Assembly: GCF_047663525.1 (NCBI RefSeq)
Contig: NC_092600.1
Span: 868,001 to 932,000, forward strand
Reading direction: 5' to 3'
Source: Anas platyrhynchos
Taxonomy: Eukaryota > Chordata > Aves > Anseriformes > Anatidae
DNA: 64,000 bases
Positions 26,917-40,768 of this stretch are shown here, piece after piece (position 1 is the first letter of the stretch; each line of letters opens with the position of its first letter). Under the pieces are notes generated by a model, which was not told where the DNA came from, did not search any database, and was given only the letters and a program-made list of their open reading frames with translations. The position numbers and the translations under genes were made by a program.

Positions 26917-26930
26917 TTTTTTTTTTTTTT
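26917..26930 (-). repeat. Encoded A14 tract just after the KCTD16 stop
   Basis: A run of 14 T on the plus strand (A14 on the gene strand) lies 96-109 bases after the stop codon. No AATAAA precedes it on the gene strand, so it is not a polyadenylation site by itself. It could prime oligo(dT) internally in cDNA libraries. Confidence 0.85.
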
Positions 26931-27025
26931 GTGACCTAACAAATAATTATTGTTGGGAATTATTTTTGTATCACTTAGGATCTCGCAGTAATGGCAATCA
27001 GGCTCCACGCCTTCCTGCCCAGAGC

Positions 27026-27607
<582 letters not shown>

Positions 27608-29699
27608 TCACCGGGCCTGGAGCCCCTGCATCCGCCCCAGCCTCCTGGCAGTAGCATGCAGGAAATTTACTTTTCAGTTACTGACAATAACAAAAAATTA
27701 GCAGCACTGACTTCTCCAGACATCTTTTCTTCACTGGGGCTCAATAATACCTTTGCCTGCAGGACTGTGCAACCGGAGTAGCCCCTGTCCTGTGGGCATC
27801 GGGCCAGCGGAGCCCCCCAGCCCCTGCCCTCGCTGCTGCTGCTGGCGCCTGTGCAGGAGGGCTCGTCCCACTGAGATGGGAGGCTTCTGGGAAAAGCACT
27901 CCTTCGTTTGCATAATCCATCGGTGATGGGAACCCCTGAACAGAATTTAATTTATTTCCCGATTCATATAGCACATGGCTTGATTTTTTTTTTCAGCTGG
28001 AGACTTGCCGGAATGCAATAATCCACGACAAAGGGGAAGAGCTGGCATTGATAAAAACTGTTCCCTGACCAAACCGCTGTGATAATGATGGATTTAAATG
28101 TCATTTGGAAGCATCCGTCTTTCCACTAAAATGTAATTATCATTTCCAGCTCGTGCAGATTGGTAATATTATCCAGATCAAGGAAAGCATAATGTAGCCG
28201 AGCAACTTCCCACGAGCCACACGGGCCCTGCTCTCTCCCATAAGGTGGAAATGTGGGTGCTGCGGCTGGTCCTGCACACCTGGCACTCCACTGCTTTCAT
28301 GAGCGCCGGCAGCTCTTTGGCAGCCACAGCACTGTGACCAGGCCAGGGGGATGCACAGCACTGGGACCACGAGGCGGCTCTGTCCTCGCCCCCCTGAGAC
28401 CCCAGGAACAGGGGCAAGTGTTGCTGCCACCCCCCAAAACCCCGCACAGACCCTGGGGAGAGGGGTTCTGCAGGCCCACGGAGGCACATTGTTACAGAGC
28501 TGCCCTGCTCTCCCACTTCTCCAACTTTTTTGTAGCCGTGAATACAATGCACGTAATTTACAGGGGGGAAAGCCCCTCCCCAGCTGTTCCTTGCTCTTCT
28601 TCCACAACAATGAAGGAGTCTTTCAGTCTGCGAGCTGTGTGGCTAAATTAAATTTAAGACCTGTTCTGTATGTTGTCTGAAAAAAAAGTCAATAGTGGCT
28701 AAATTGAAATTACTTCTAATTTGCTTTGCCTTGACAAAGGCATTATGCACCGAGCCTTCGTAAAAACCCGAGGCGTGTGTTTCGGACACGTGCCTGCCAG
28801 CTGTGATACGTGGCAGCTTGGCCAAGGTTCCCTGCAAAACCCTCCCAAGGGCCTGGCCCCACTGAGCACTGCTGCTCCTGCTCCTGCACAGAGCTGGCTC
28901 CCTCCGGCCAGGCTCTGCACAGCATCCCCGCTGCTGTCTCCTCTCCTGCTCTCCCACAAAGCCAGACATTTTCCCCTGATGCTTGCATGTGCTTAAGGAC
29001 AGCAGCGGGTCCTGGAGGAGATGCATCTGGTGAGCACCACCACCGCCACCGCCCAGCCGAGGAGCACATCTCCTGCCTGCACCTGGAGCATCAACACTGC
29101 CCGGACAGCGAACAGCAGGCACCAAGCACCAGGCTGATGCCGTGGCACAGGACATCGCTACAGCTGCCTAATTACATTGTCTGGTTAATCAGTAGCTATT
29201 ATACCCAATGCTCAGAAAAGAGGAAACATGGGCAATAGCGAGTGTGAACAAGAGGCAGACCTCACCACAAGCTGGGTTACAACAGCCCAGGCGCTTCACC
29301 ACCACTTCCACTGCGGGCTGGTCCCGAGGATCCCCTCAGGCTGAAGGCACAGGACGAGCACTCGCCCACGCCGGGTGCCCGGGCAGCCAAGCAGAAGTGG
29401 CTGGGCTGGCCCCGCGTGGGCCCAAGGCACGCTCCTTGCAGCTCTTCCATGTGAGACCTGACGAGGTCTCACTGCCCACATCTCCCCAGGAAGCTCTTTT
29501 CACACCCATGAGTCGCGGGCATTTCTGCACGGGGTGCCTCACTCTCCTGGTTGTGGTCCCACGGGGACCCTCGGGCCCGCAGCGCGCCCAGCAGCCCCGC
29601 CAGGCTCGGCCCCGCCGCCTCCCCCCGCGGCACTGGGGAGGAGATGGGGCACGGGCAGGGACCCACCTGCTGCCATTCCGCACCTCTGGAGTGCACGCT

Positions 29700-29770
29700 T
29701 CATTACCGCAGAATAAACCTTTTATAACTTAATTAAGGCCTAATAAATGCTAATTTCACTTAATGAATAT
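29700..29770. other. Short AT-rich homeodomain-motif block
   Basis: Contains the 10-bp palindrome CTTAATTAAG (29728-29737), followed by CCTAATAAATGCTAATTTCAC and TTAATGAATATTC. It sits between GC-rich sequences in the intron, about 2.2 kb from the acceptor. Confidence 0.25.
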
Positions 29771-31471
29771 TCAGCAACTGTGGGCATGCTGCATGTGAGC
29801 TGGGAGGCAGAAAAGCATCTCTTCGTGAGGCAAACCAGCAAAAACTAGGCCAGGCCCAGGTGCTAGAAACAGATTTCGTCTTCATATATACATTTTGACA
29901 CCTTTTTAAGGGTGGGGAAGTCTGCAGATGCAGATAAAGGCCCTCCAAAACAGCCACACCGGCAGCCTTCACGCCAGCACCACCGCAGCCAGCCCCGCTG
30001 CCCGGCCCATGCTGCTCCTGGCCTTTAGTTACCAAAGGGGCAAAGCTTACATTCTGTGCAGAAAAGGCCTTCATATTTTCATCACCAGCACAACATAGCA
30101 GGCTAGCTAGAGCAGTCCATCAGGAAATACGAAAGAGAGCAAGAATGCTATGGAGAAAATTGAATTGCCCTTTAGCTCTTACAAAGTAGGGAGGAAAAAA
30201 AAAAATAAATCATTAGGCTATCCTCAGATTGCAGGGGAAGAAAAAAAGAAATGTTCCAGTATTAAGCAATAACACATGAAAAATGCATCTGTGCCAACCT
30301 GGATCAAAGTAATTGCTATGCCGGTAAGTTGCCTCTGTTAGTTAAAACTAAAAGGATCTGATCACAAGTCAAGCAAGCTGGGCTGCACTGTGTTGCAGGT
30401 GTGCAGTGCAAACCACAGGCAGAGCTGTCGAGTTTCCTGCTTCGCCAACTCCCTTTGCCTAATTTTGCCTTAGCCAGATGAGGCTGTGAAAGCCTTTGCT
30501 CCTGCCACGCTCTGACAAAGCAGGGGCAGGCGCGGGCTCAGCGAAGCAGTGATTTCCCCTCCTCAGGAGCCAGGGGACGCGGGGCATTTCAGAGGCAGTC
30601 TTGCCAAAACAAATTTGAGAGCCTAAATCCAAAGCCAGCTATCAGTCAAACGAATTCACCAGCTAAATGAACTCACTGAAGGGTGCATTTGTTCTGCCAA
30701 AAGAGTTTCAGAGACTATGAAGCGAGGAAATAAAACAGAGAAATTCTGACAAGCAAGGGAAGTTTGAGATTTTAGACATAGCACACAAGACACGATTTTA
30801 TAATTTTAAGTAACTAAATTACCCTCGGTGTTACATCAAGTAGCTGACATCAAAGGTAGGGAGAAGGATCGGTCAGCCTGACAGAGATGCGGAGCAGAGC
30901 TGTGGATAACCTTGTGCATGGTCGTAACGCACTCTGCTAGGATCAGCCCCTCAGCATGGCCATTAGCAAGGGCCCGGGGACTTGGGGTGGCGAGCAGGCT
31001 CCAGACCTGTCACCAGCAGCACAGCACACTCAGTCCTGCTCACTGGCTTCTGCCAAGGGACTTGGTGCTCCCTGAGAATTAGCACAAAATGAAACAGAAG
31101 ACATCTCTGCTGAACCCAAATGGAGAGGAAAAAAGGGGGGAGAGACAGAGAAGAGAGAGATTTCAGCAGGGAACAAGAGACAAATTATAAGGATTTTGTA
31201 TAGAGGACATCAGTCAAGAAAATAATCTTGTTCCAGGTATCTCCTCTTAGAAATGAATCAAAGCAACAAATAGCTGCACTATCTGTATGCTCGAAGGTAA
31301 GAAGAAGCTGATGTGCATCAATGAGTAAGCCAGGTCAGCCACTGCACAGGCAGGTCACATGGCAAAAGGGAAACACAAAAGATCTCAGGATTTAGGAAAA
31401 AAAATTCAGTGCTGTTGGCCTCCCCCTGGAAATCTTCTATCAAAAGAGCTCAGCCATCCCCCTACCAAAGG

Positions 31472-31524
31472 AAAAAAAAAAAAAAAAAAAGTTGTTTGCC
31501 AGTAAAAAAAAAAAAAAAAAAAAA
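31472..31524 (+). repeat. Paired poly(A): A19 and A21 separated by 13 bp
   Basis: Two long A runs (31472-31490 and 31504-31524) flank GTTGTTTGCCAGT inside the KCTD16 intron. On the transcribed strand they are poly(U). Confidence 0.95.
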
Positions 31525-31549
31525 GTCACTTTTTAGGACATCTTGGAGC

Positions 31550-31577
31550 ATGGCCAGGGCAATGGCCAGGGCAATGG
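31550..31577 (+). repeat. 12-bp perfect tandem duplication
   Basis: ATGGCCAGGGCA occurs twice in tandem (31550-31561 and 31562-31573) and is followed by a partial third start, ATGG. Confidence 0.9.
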
Positions 31578-33665
31578 GAGGGCAGAGGGCTCCTGACTCT
31601 AGGCTCTACCCTGTGTCACCACCAGGTAGCCCCCAACACCTGGGCACACCCAAAGCTGGACAAACTTCATCTGTCTTGTTGCACCACAGTGTGCTGAGTG
31701 GAGCAGTGCACTGCCTTCCACCTGCCTTCCACATGTGCTGGAGCAGCCAGGAGAAAGCAAATGTGTACAGACTGATGCTGAGAGCACCGGCCTGAAATCA
31801 GCTAAAAAGTGAGAGGCACCACAGGACAAGAACCAAGACAAGTGATTGTCCCCTGTGCCAGGACAGCACGGGTGGTTTTCAGGTGCATTGCCAAACATTT
31901 TCCAGATTACTCTTAGGGGATGTGGCACCCGCCTATTTGCTTCTTGGAGGGGGATTTTGGGTCCCAGCAGTGTGAACCTGCCCAGCCATAATGCTGTGGG
32001 GGGACAGGTCTCCTCATCCTGGCTTTGGGTGGTGTCAGGATGACAGGGATAGAAGAGAGGAAAAAAAATAATATTTCTCTGCATTTTGCAGCAGCACCAT
32101 TCTGCACAGGACTCACGGCCAAGCAGGGCAGTCACTGAGCCCCCAGACCGTGCATTGCACTGATGTAACCACAGGCTTCATTAATTAATGTCTAAATGCT
32201 TTGAGATTCTCAGATAAAAGGGGCTAATTAATTCTGGCCCAGCTCTCCTGCCTTTCTCCCTGATCTCAGCACATTCCTCTTCCACTACCCTAGTTGTAAT
32301 TATTATTATTAGAAGCTTCTGAAGAAGCAGTAAAGCCTCTGATGTATAATTGACACACACACCATCAGCCAGTGGCTTTCTCTTCTCCACTCCAGCTTTT
32401 ACGACAAATACACTGCAAGCAGGAATGGGAAATCCTGTGAAGGGGGACAGTGGGTGTGCAAAGACCCCTTTAGGAGAGAGAAGTTACGACATAAAATAAG
32501 CTTAGCACGGGACCTTCAGACCAAAACCAACGAAAGGGCTGGTTCGCTTGGTTTTGTTGTTGTTGGAAATGGTGCACGGACCCTAACGCTAGCTGCCTTT
32601 AAGTCCACCTCAGACACAAAGGTGTTCGATTTTTTTGGTGCTGACCATGGGGAAAGCGACCTCAGGTGCTGCAGGGCAGTGCTGCCCTTCCTCCCTTTCC
32701 CTGAGCAAGCCCCAACACCAACCGTGATGCTCCAGCAGTGGAGGTTTCTCAAAAACACTCTAAAGTGCCTAAAACTGCCCCCAATCCCCTGCTGCAGCAG
32801 GTCGGACATCCCCCGCTCTGCTCTGGGAGCCAACCTTCACCCCTGGCTCTCCAAGCCCCCCGGGAGAGGCAGAGGGAGCTGAATCAGACGTGTGGAAACC
32901 TCTGGCAGATCCCTGGAGAACCAGATGAACACTTTTCAGGTAATTCTTCACAGATAAATGCTGTTTTCTTGAAACTGAAATATTCTACAAGAAGTTGGTG
33001 AGTTTGATGACATTTGCACTGGGAAAGCGCTCAGCTAGATCACTTCAACACCTCCTCTCGTTTTGACATCCATATTATAATGATGTTAATATCACACTAC
33101 ATACAGCTAATTTTCTTTTATAATGTATCAGATTTATAAAAAACACAATGTTGTGATATTTCAGAACAAGACTCTTACAAATTACTGTTCTACAAGAAAT
33201 TTCAATATTTTTTTTTTCCTTCCAAAATAGCGAAGGCACTCTCTCAGCTCTCACTTTCTGCTGCCTTCTCCACGCTCTCTCCAGCTGGGGATCACCGCAG
33301 CAGCCAGTCCCCACTCAAGCAGAAATCAGCAGCGCGGCCACGGAGCCACCCCACGCCCAGCTCCCACCACCTCCATCCCACCAGGGTCCCATCGAAGGGC
33401 ATCCAAGGGGCCTGTGCCCTCTCCCCTACCCTCACTTTCGTTCCAACCTCATGAAGCAAGTGTTCACCTTTCAACACCACAAAAACAAAGTGTTGAGGCA
33501 TTTAAATATATCACACATTATTCATTGGGTAAATAAAAAATTGATTGCCTCTAGGTCTGCAGATAAGGTAATGCCGGCGAAGTGACAATTTGATTTAGAT
33601 CACTCATTCATGCGTGCACAACGCCTCAAACAGTTTTTGCATCCATGCATGAATTAAAGGTGTTG

Positions 33666-33674
33666 TGATTGATG
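33666..33674 (+). promoter_or_regulatory. PBX/HOX-type motif TGATTGATG in a candidate conserved block
   Basis: TGATTGATG fits the PBX-HOX bipartite site. It lies within the non-coding, repeat-free block 33530-33720, which also has a second ATTGATTG near 33540 and repeated CATGCATG-like steps. This is a motif match only. Confidence 0.25.
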
Positions 33675-34456
33675 AGAGACTAAAGTCTAATTGGTGTTTT
33701 AATAAATACACTCTGACTTGGTAATCTAGCCAGATTTATCAGCAGAAAATGCCCCTGTCTAAATAAAATTACCAAGGTAAAGCTTAGGAACAATGACAAA
33801 TGCCATGCAAGTAATTGGCTCTGGTACCAGCGTTGGCAGCAGGATGGACATGCAATAGGTTTATTTGCTTTTAGGAACAAGGATCTCGAGTAAAATTTCA
33901 GCAGGCAAACAAACCCAGGGAAGGACTTGACAGTAACGTCACTGGTTTGAACTCTCCTGTGTGTGCAAAGACAGCAGTGATGGGGGAGGACGGGGCTCAG
34001 CCGAGGGCACGGCTGCTGCCAGGCACTACCCCAGGCAATACCATTTCAGCATTTTTTACCCTTCTGGGTGCAGCTGCAGACACCTGGTGCTGCTGTGGCT
34101 GTGCCAGCAGCCCAGGATCCCCTCCATTTGCTTCTCTCTCCATTGTGCTCTGGGCTGAGCTCACTGCCAGGATTTGAGATGCTCTCTGCAGGCACCTGGT
34201 TCCTTCCGAGCCCTCCCCCCTCCCTCCTTTTTTTTTTTTTTAACCATCTAAAATTTCTGAACCAGTGTAAAAACCAGCAGCGTCTGTCTGAGGAAGTCTG
34301 CCATTTGTGCAAGACAATTTCAGCCAGTCCCTAGCCAGCACGTACAATTTTATCAGGAGTCTCCCAGCATTTTGTCATTTTATCAGTACTGCTGTGATCT
34401 TTCCTAAAACACTCAGTTCTTGAAATGGACTTCTGTAAGAATATAAAGTTTGTTTG

Positions 34457-34569
34457 AAAAAAAAAAAAAAAGTTCCCCACATGGTGGAGAAAACATATGA
34501 GAGCTGATGTTAAAATTGCAGAGGGCCTATAAAGGAGACAAAATACTTTTCTCTGTTTTTTTTTTTTTT
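34457..34569. repeat. A15 and T14 tracts about 85 bp apart
   Basis: A15 at 34457-34471 and T14 at 34556-34569 face each other across a short unique spacer in the intron. They could pair as an imperfect A/T hairpin in RNA or single-stranded DNA. No element is recognised. Confidence 0.85.
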
Positions 34570-36355
34570 CAAATTCATGTGCAATTAAGTTAAAATTCTG
34601 AGTGGAAAGGTGCAAAATATGAGCAACAACATGGCGAGAAGCAGAAAAAGCATTTGGAGGACTTGGTCCCATGTGGTCACCAACGTCTTCAAGCTGTTCC
34701 TGAGAGTTGTGACATACCCCAAGTCGTAAAGACTCCTTCCATTTCACAGCCAAAGCCTTTTTATCAGAGGAAAACTGCCTCCACGGTTAGTTTATTCTTT
34801 GGTGCACCCCTGGGCTGTGCAATGAACATTTCTGCCTCCTCCTGGAGCCCCCACACTGGCTTCCTGGAGACCCAGCACAGCTGCTCTCATCCAGGCCAGC
34901 AAGCAGGGGCAGCTCAGCTGGCTGCCTCTAGCATTTCTCTTCAAATCAGCCCCTTTTTAACACCTCCTTATCAGCCTAACCTTACTGCCTGCTTAACCCT
35001 CCCCTTCTCTGGCAGCACTGGAGAAATCATTCAGGCTTGTGCAACTCAGATTTATCTGCTTCTGCCTTTTATTTCTCATCCACAACATAAAGCTTTTTGC
35101 CAGGCCACAACAAGAGCACACCTAAGCAATACTCGTTCAAGTCTCACCTGTATTTTTCATCAACAGTTTAGCAAGCAGTCGGCTTGAAAAGGAAAAGTAC
35201 AAGGAACTGTCTGGGGGGAAGAGCTGCAGAGCCAGTACAGCAAGGGGTAGGTTAGTGCTGCTGGCTTCCATGCTCTGTATTTTCCTTTCCAAATACTGGG
35301 ATTGAAAACAATATTTGGCCATCAGGACTATGGTTTTTATCTTCCTCTGGGAAAATTACATTGAAATGAAAAAATGATGCAAAAGTCCTCTTCTGCCAAT
35401 AGTATTTGCTCTTTCTGTCCTTTGTCAAACATCTCCAGCTTGTTTAAGTTTGGTGCTCCTAGCATTAATAGCTGCCACTACCAACATCATCTTCCTTCAC
35501 CGAGTCCAGCCTTAACTCCTCAAATTTAAGACTGTTTGATATCTTTATTACCACTGTTTTAACACTTTATCTTAATACAATCTTTCCTATACCTTCTGTG
35601 ACTTTAAATTCATATTCAAGTTCTTGAAAATGAAGTTAGATTGCACGGCAGCTCAGAAGCTGTGAAATCCCCTGGCAGCACCTGAACCGACCGGGCTGGA
35701 CCCCAGCGAAGTAATGGGGACAGGTCACGGGTTCAACCCTCACAGGCATTTGGCACCGACATACTCGGGATATTTATGATGAAAGAAGTTCAACTCTCCT
35801 TTAATTACAACACAGGTAAAGCAGGACTAGGCTGAGTAATCGGAAAACACATCCCCTTCCAGTGCCCTAATTTCAGAGGTACCCACCTGAGGGTGACTGC
35901 AGACTCCTCAGGGCCAATGCAAAGAATTTGGGATGAGACCAGCATCGCCAAGCCTTAACGCCAACGGCAGCGCCCGGAGCAGCACTGGGTGCCCTCTGCT
36001 TGCCTCGCTGCCACGGCTGCACCCGGCTCGGGGCTAGCACAAAACACCGCGGGGGACATGCATATAAAACCACAGGCCCTTGCGTACATACAGGTAAAAC
36101 CCACCACTTTTAAGGCTTTACTTTGTTAAACCCTTCATAGTTTACATTTGAACCTGAGCTGCCTTTTGGAAACCCGTTTTAATTAGCAAAGACAAAGTGT
36201 GCAGCACTCCTGCTTCTTGAAGATATACATTGTAAAGTGCCGACAGATGGTTGTGATAATATGGGAGCCACAGTTTTTGAATTTTTGAAAATTAGGACTC
36301 GTGAACTGATGAATGCTCTAGAGATATGAAAACATCATGTCAGCCTATGTTGTTC

Positions 36356-36386
36356 CAATTAATTGCAATCAATTGCTAATTGAGAG
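36356..36386. promoter_or_regulatory. Homeodomain-motif cluster
   Basis: Within 31 bases the sequence reads CAATTAATTGCAATCAATTGCTAATTGAG in overlapping steps, giving five AATT cores. It sits in an AT-rich block (36230-36430) without frames or repeats in the KCTD16 intron. This density is typical of neural enhancers but also arises by chance in AT-rich DNA. Confidence 0.3.
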
Positions 36387-39300
36387 CTATTTTAAGACTT
36401 GCCATTACTCTGAACATAATGTGGAATAATTTGCGTGGTCCTCTTTACCCCCACCACAAATGACATGGGTGCAAAGAACTCCTGGGAAACAGAATCCAAA
36501 AGAGCCCCAAGAGCCTGCTTTTCGGTCTCCTTCTGCTTTTTTTTTGGTAGATAGGGCAAATTCGGATCTCAGGATTTAAAAACCTAGGAGACAAGGGACC
36601 TCAGGCAGTGGATGGATCTCTACCTCCAAAACTTTCCAAAATATCAGCTCTGATATTATTGGATAAATGCATTCACCCACTCTTTGGATTTCCAGGCAGC
36701 ACGAGTATCTCGGGCAGAGCTCGGACGGAGACCAGGCTCTCGGTGGCACCGCACGGGGAGGAGGACGCTGGGCGGGCATTTGGCAGCAGGAACGCAGGCA
36801 CAGGCTTCCTCCTGCTGCCCGTGCTGGCAACAAGAAAGGCACATTTCTGGGCAGCCGATGCATTCAACAAATGTGGTATTAACCGTTCAGTGATTTCCCA
36901 GCTCAAAGGCGAAGCAGAGTGTGGGAGCTGTGAGTGGTGCTGCTGTAGAGGAGACACGGCAGCCCCATGGTGCTCCCCAAAAGCAGGGGCATGGAGGAAG
37001 GGGCCCTGCAGCCCTGCCCGGTGCCTGCCCGAGCCACACACAAGCTCTGCGTTGCTTTCACAGCCAAAGTGCACGTACCCAGAAAAGCAAGGAAAGGAAG
37101 TACCGCTTGGAGTCGGGTCCTGGGCCAACACAGCGGTTTGGTTTATGTCTTTAACTCACTTGACTTTGCACCAAAGGCACGAAAATCCTGACAGAGTTAT
37201 TTTGACATAAAAATCAAGTGACCTAAATAACCGTACAGCACTGAGCAACAGGCTGGATGCTTCCTGCAGCAGCTGGCGGCGCGGGCAGGTCCAGCAGGAC
37301 ACAGCTCCTGGAGGCAAGAGGCGGCTCCAGCAGGAGCAGCGTGCCGGGACCCACCACGACTCCTGCACCAGGAGGCACGGCGAGGGCAGGGGGACAGCTC
37401 CATGGCCAGAAATGGTTCTCCTCCAGAGAGATACTGCTGAAAAAGTTGCTTATGGAAAACAACTATTTTGGAAATAGTTTTCAAGACTTTCTTCTTCCCT
37501 GCTCAAAGCCATGGCTAAGCTCCTAATTGCCATGAGATGGTATTCTCACCCTAGACTTATTAAAAGCAACCTAGTGTCCTTCACTCGTTGTTTAGTGCTG
37601 CTCGAAGGGAGGAGCTGGCCCCATGGGACACCGGCTGCGTGGGCAGGGGCTGCCCAGTGGCTGTGGCACCTCCTGACCGAGCGGGCTGCGCCCGGGCTGG
37701 TGGCACCGGCTGATGCCAGCCCCGTTCTTGCCCTGTAAGGATGCATCCCTGAATGAAGTCACAAATTACTTTTCTAGTTACCAGGAATCGACGTTACAAG
37801 AGGAGCAGAACATGACCAGGGGTGTTTGCAATACACTCCCTGCTTATTTATTGCTTCGAATCACAGAAAACTCTTTGTGGTATTTCACTCTGACAACAGG
37901 CGCTAATAAATAACTCATGTTCTTTGCTGTAGCAGTGCATTTTCGATAGCATTGAACCAAGCCTCATTTTTCATAAATGGCTTCTCAAGAACAACACCGT
38001 GTGGCTCTGGCACATCTGCCCATCGATCGCCGGGGCGGGCAGGGGCTGTCACCCCCGAGCTGCCCCCGCAGCTCAGCCCTTGCTTCAAGGCAAATGTTGT
38101 GGCTACAGGGAAAATCAGAGTGCGAGGGGATGCTAGGCAAGGAAGTAGCCCTGCAGGGCTGTTGTTTATTAATTATTTGGAGCATGACTCTGACAAATGC
38201 ATTCAAAGGCCGGCAGAACAAAGGAGAAAAGCCTGAATCCACAGGCAGGGGATGGTGGTACCCAGCACCTGGCTGCTGTGTGTGCAGGAGAATCAGAGAG
38301 CCCTTTCCAGAGGGGCAGATGCTATGTTTTTATGAGCTATTTAAGACACTCTCTCTGGAAGCTTTTATTTTTTTTTTTCTTTTCTGAACCTCATAAAATA
38401 GCCTTCTGCTCTATAGAGATAAATTTGGTTTATGTGAGAGAAACATTCCCAGCCACAGTGGGCTTTGCCTTAAATCCCATATCTTGCAGTTTAATCTTGC
38501 TGTGGGTTAGCTTGGTTTATTTTCTATCCTGTAAGTGGTGAATTGAACTTTAAGAAATGAATGGTTTGGTTTATCAGTTTTAGCATCTAGACCAAAGCAC
38601 TTTTGCATCAAATAAATGCATGCAGTGGGAGATCCTCCAGATAATGCTTTAAAAAATCCAGCAGTTTACTCAAAACAATTTTAGCACCAGCTTCAAGACC
38701 AATTAAGTTACCCATGCCTGGGCAATCCTACCTGCTCTGAAATCCAGAGCTCTTCTCTTGCATGAAGCAGGAGCCCAAGGGGTGAGGAGATGCTGAGCCC
38801 CGGCAGCAGCCAGGGCCTTCAGACTGGTATTTCCATAACATGAATCAGTACCATTTGGGAACCTGCTCCGTGGGAGTAAATCCAAGCGAAATCTGGAGTA
38901 AGTGACATTTTGAGATGGAAAACAACACAAAACAGAGCGCCCATGCCCAGGTGACGGAGGTGCTGGAACAAAGTGAACCAGAGAAATTTCTGCCTGGGAA
39001 GGGAGGCAGAGACAGACACACAGAGAAGGCACGGGGGTACGGCATCCCCTGGAGCTGCCCCCTGATCCCGCAGCAGTGATTCCACTTTGGGTGCACGTGG
39101 GCAGCCGTGTAGGCATCCACGGGAGAGGTTTTTCTAATGGATACTGAAGGGTTTTTCTTTAATGTGTGCAGAAGAAGTTTTTATTGCTTTGAGGTGGCAC
39201 ACTGGTTTGGATCAGTTTTGCGATACCAATCTAGTTTGGTTAACTAAACCTCTAACTAACCACCTCTGCTCTGCATGCGTAGAAGAAAATATTTATTTTC

Positions 39301-39688
39301 TTTCCTACAGAATCTAACATTCTTTCTTCCATATATTTCTACAGGAGGATGCCAGAACTCTTTAGAGATGCTATTGGTTCCTATTATATTCTGTAGGTTT
39401 TTTTGAGCCATTTACAGAGAGTCTACTGCCATCAGCATTATTAAATTCCATACAAATTCTCCATAAGAAAGCAGAAAATCTCAATGATTATGAGTCCAGT
39501 ATCTCTGTGGATGAAAAATGTATTCACAGGAAATCTCAGAGCATTACAAATGTATTCAAAATAATTATACTGGAAGGATTTTTCTACAAGCTGTAGTGTG
39601 GAAATGCATCAAACATGGGAAAATTGGACTAACTGTCCTTTGACCTAGAAGAAATGTTGAAAATTTAAGTAAGTTCCCCGCTATGTAA

Positions 39689-39750
39689 AGGCCTGATCCT
39701 AATCCCTCTGGAAATAATGTGAGCATTTCTACTGACTGAAAGACTTCAAA
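39689..39750 (+). repeat. Possible ancient amniote repeat relic (GGCCTGATCCT type)
   Basis: GGCCTGATCCTAATCCCTCTGGAAATAA... followed by ACTGACTGAAAGACTTC resembles the recurring amniote motif GGCCTGATCCTGCTCCCATTGAAATCAATGGGAG. It is degraded and probably the same broad class as the relics near 23.4 and 52.2 kb. Confidence 0.4.
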
Positions 39751-40749
39751 AGAGCTCAGCGGCTGCACTTGCAGCATCGCGCTGTACTTCTGTGCTCTGC
39801 CTCGCAGTCACTGGCTCTTTAGGAACCGCTACGCCTCGCAGCTATCCTAAAGCTAGTAAGGGAGATTGTGAAGGCAGGCAGAGTCTAAAAGAATCTTCAG
39901 AGGAAATCAAAAATACATCCAGAGCGAAGGTCAGGGCTGCTGTGCCAGGCCTCCCAGGTTTAGTACCAACACCTCAGGGCGGCACCAAGCAGGTTGGCCA
40001 CGGAGCAGGAGCAGTAACCGGGGAGCAGCAACCTGGCTACGGCCAGGGGGTGACTGCTCTGCTTGCACAAGGAGACCTGCAGATGTTGCAAGGGAAACTT
40101 CCCCAGGTGGGAAGCGAGACCTAGACAGCAATATCCACCAGCCAGGTTTGCTGTCGTCGTGTTAAAGGACAGAGGTGTTGAAGAAGCCCTGGAATCAGCC
40201 AGCATCACCTCCATCTGCTCCAAGTGGTGGAGCTGAGGAGTGACTGAAGACACAGCTTGTGTTTGTTTGTGCCCTGCCGTGGGCACGGGGGCTGTCACCT
40301 GTCTCCCCAGCACCCCCCTGGGCCCTGGGCACGGGGAAGTTCTGCTCCCCCCAGCGCTGTGCCACTGACCACGGCACGTCTGTGACCTGCATCAGTCTCT
40401 GGTGCCAGCACACAAACCAGACGCTGCGGTCTGTGTACTTCGTTCAGGAAAGACAAATTATATTCTAAAGGCATCCGTGACCTGCTGTTCAAGATACTTG
40501 TTTGGGCGTTTTATGGTCTTTACTGATTGATCGGCTGGGAGACTCAGACCTGGTTCTCTGAGCGATCCGACCCGGGTTCAGCCCTGACGGGAGCCGTGGC
40601 AGCGCCTGGCGTGGCTGGGACGTGCAGCTCTGCTCCCCAGGGCACGGCTCCAGCCTCACCCCACACTGCTCGGCCAAAATCAGGATGAGGCAAGCAGTGA
40701 GCGCTGTTATAAGTGCTGCAGAGGAATAGAAATATCTCAGTTATATTGG

Positions 40750-40768
40750 AAAAAAAAAAAAAAAAAAA
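40750..40768 (+). repeat. A19 homopolymer
   Basis: Nineteen uninterrupted A in the intron after TTATATTGG. There is no associated element. Confidence 0.95.

Larger units (their letters stand above)
24587..27025 (-). other. KCTD16: Predicted KCTD16 3' UTR (distal end uncertain)
   Basis: Sequence following the TAG stop on the gene strand. The first 200 bases are AT-rich and have no long frame. I checked 24600-27025 for AATAAA and ATTAAA on the minus strand by eye and found neither. The nearest canonical signal is at 24587-24592, so a UTR of about 2.4 kb is the shortest one ending at a canonical signal. Two features would lie in the UTR: an encoded A14 run at 26917-26930, and an AT-dinucleotide block at 26496-26586 holding four UGUAUAUA motifs. 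The true end may be a non-canonical signal nearer the stop or a site beyond 24.5 kb. Confidence 0.4.
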
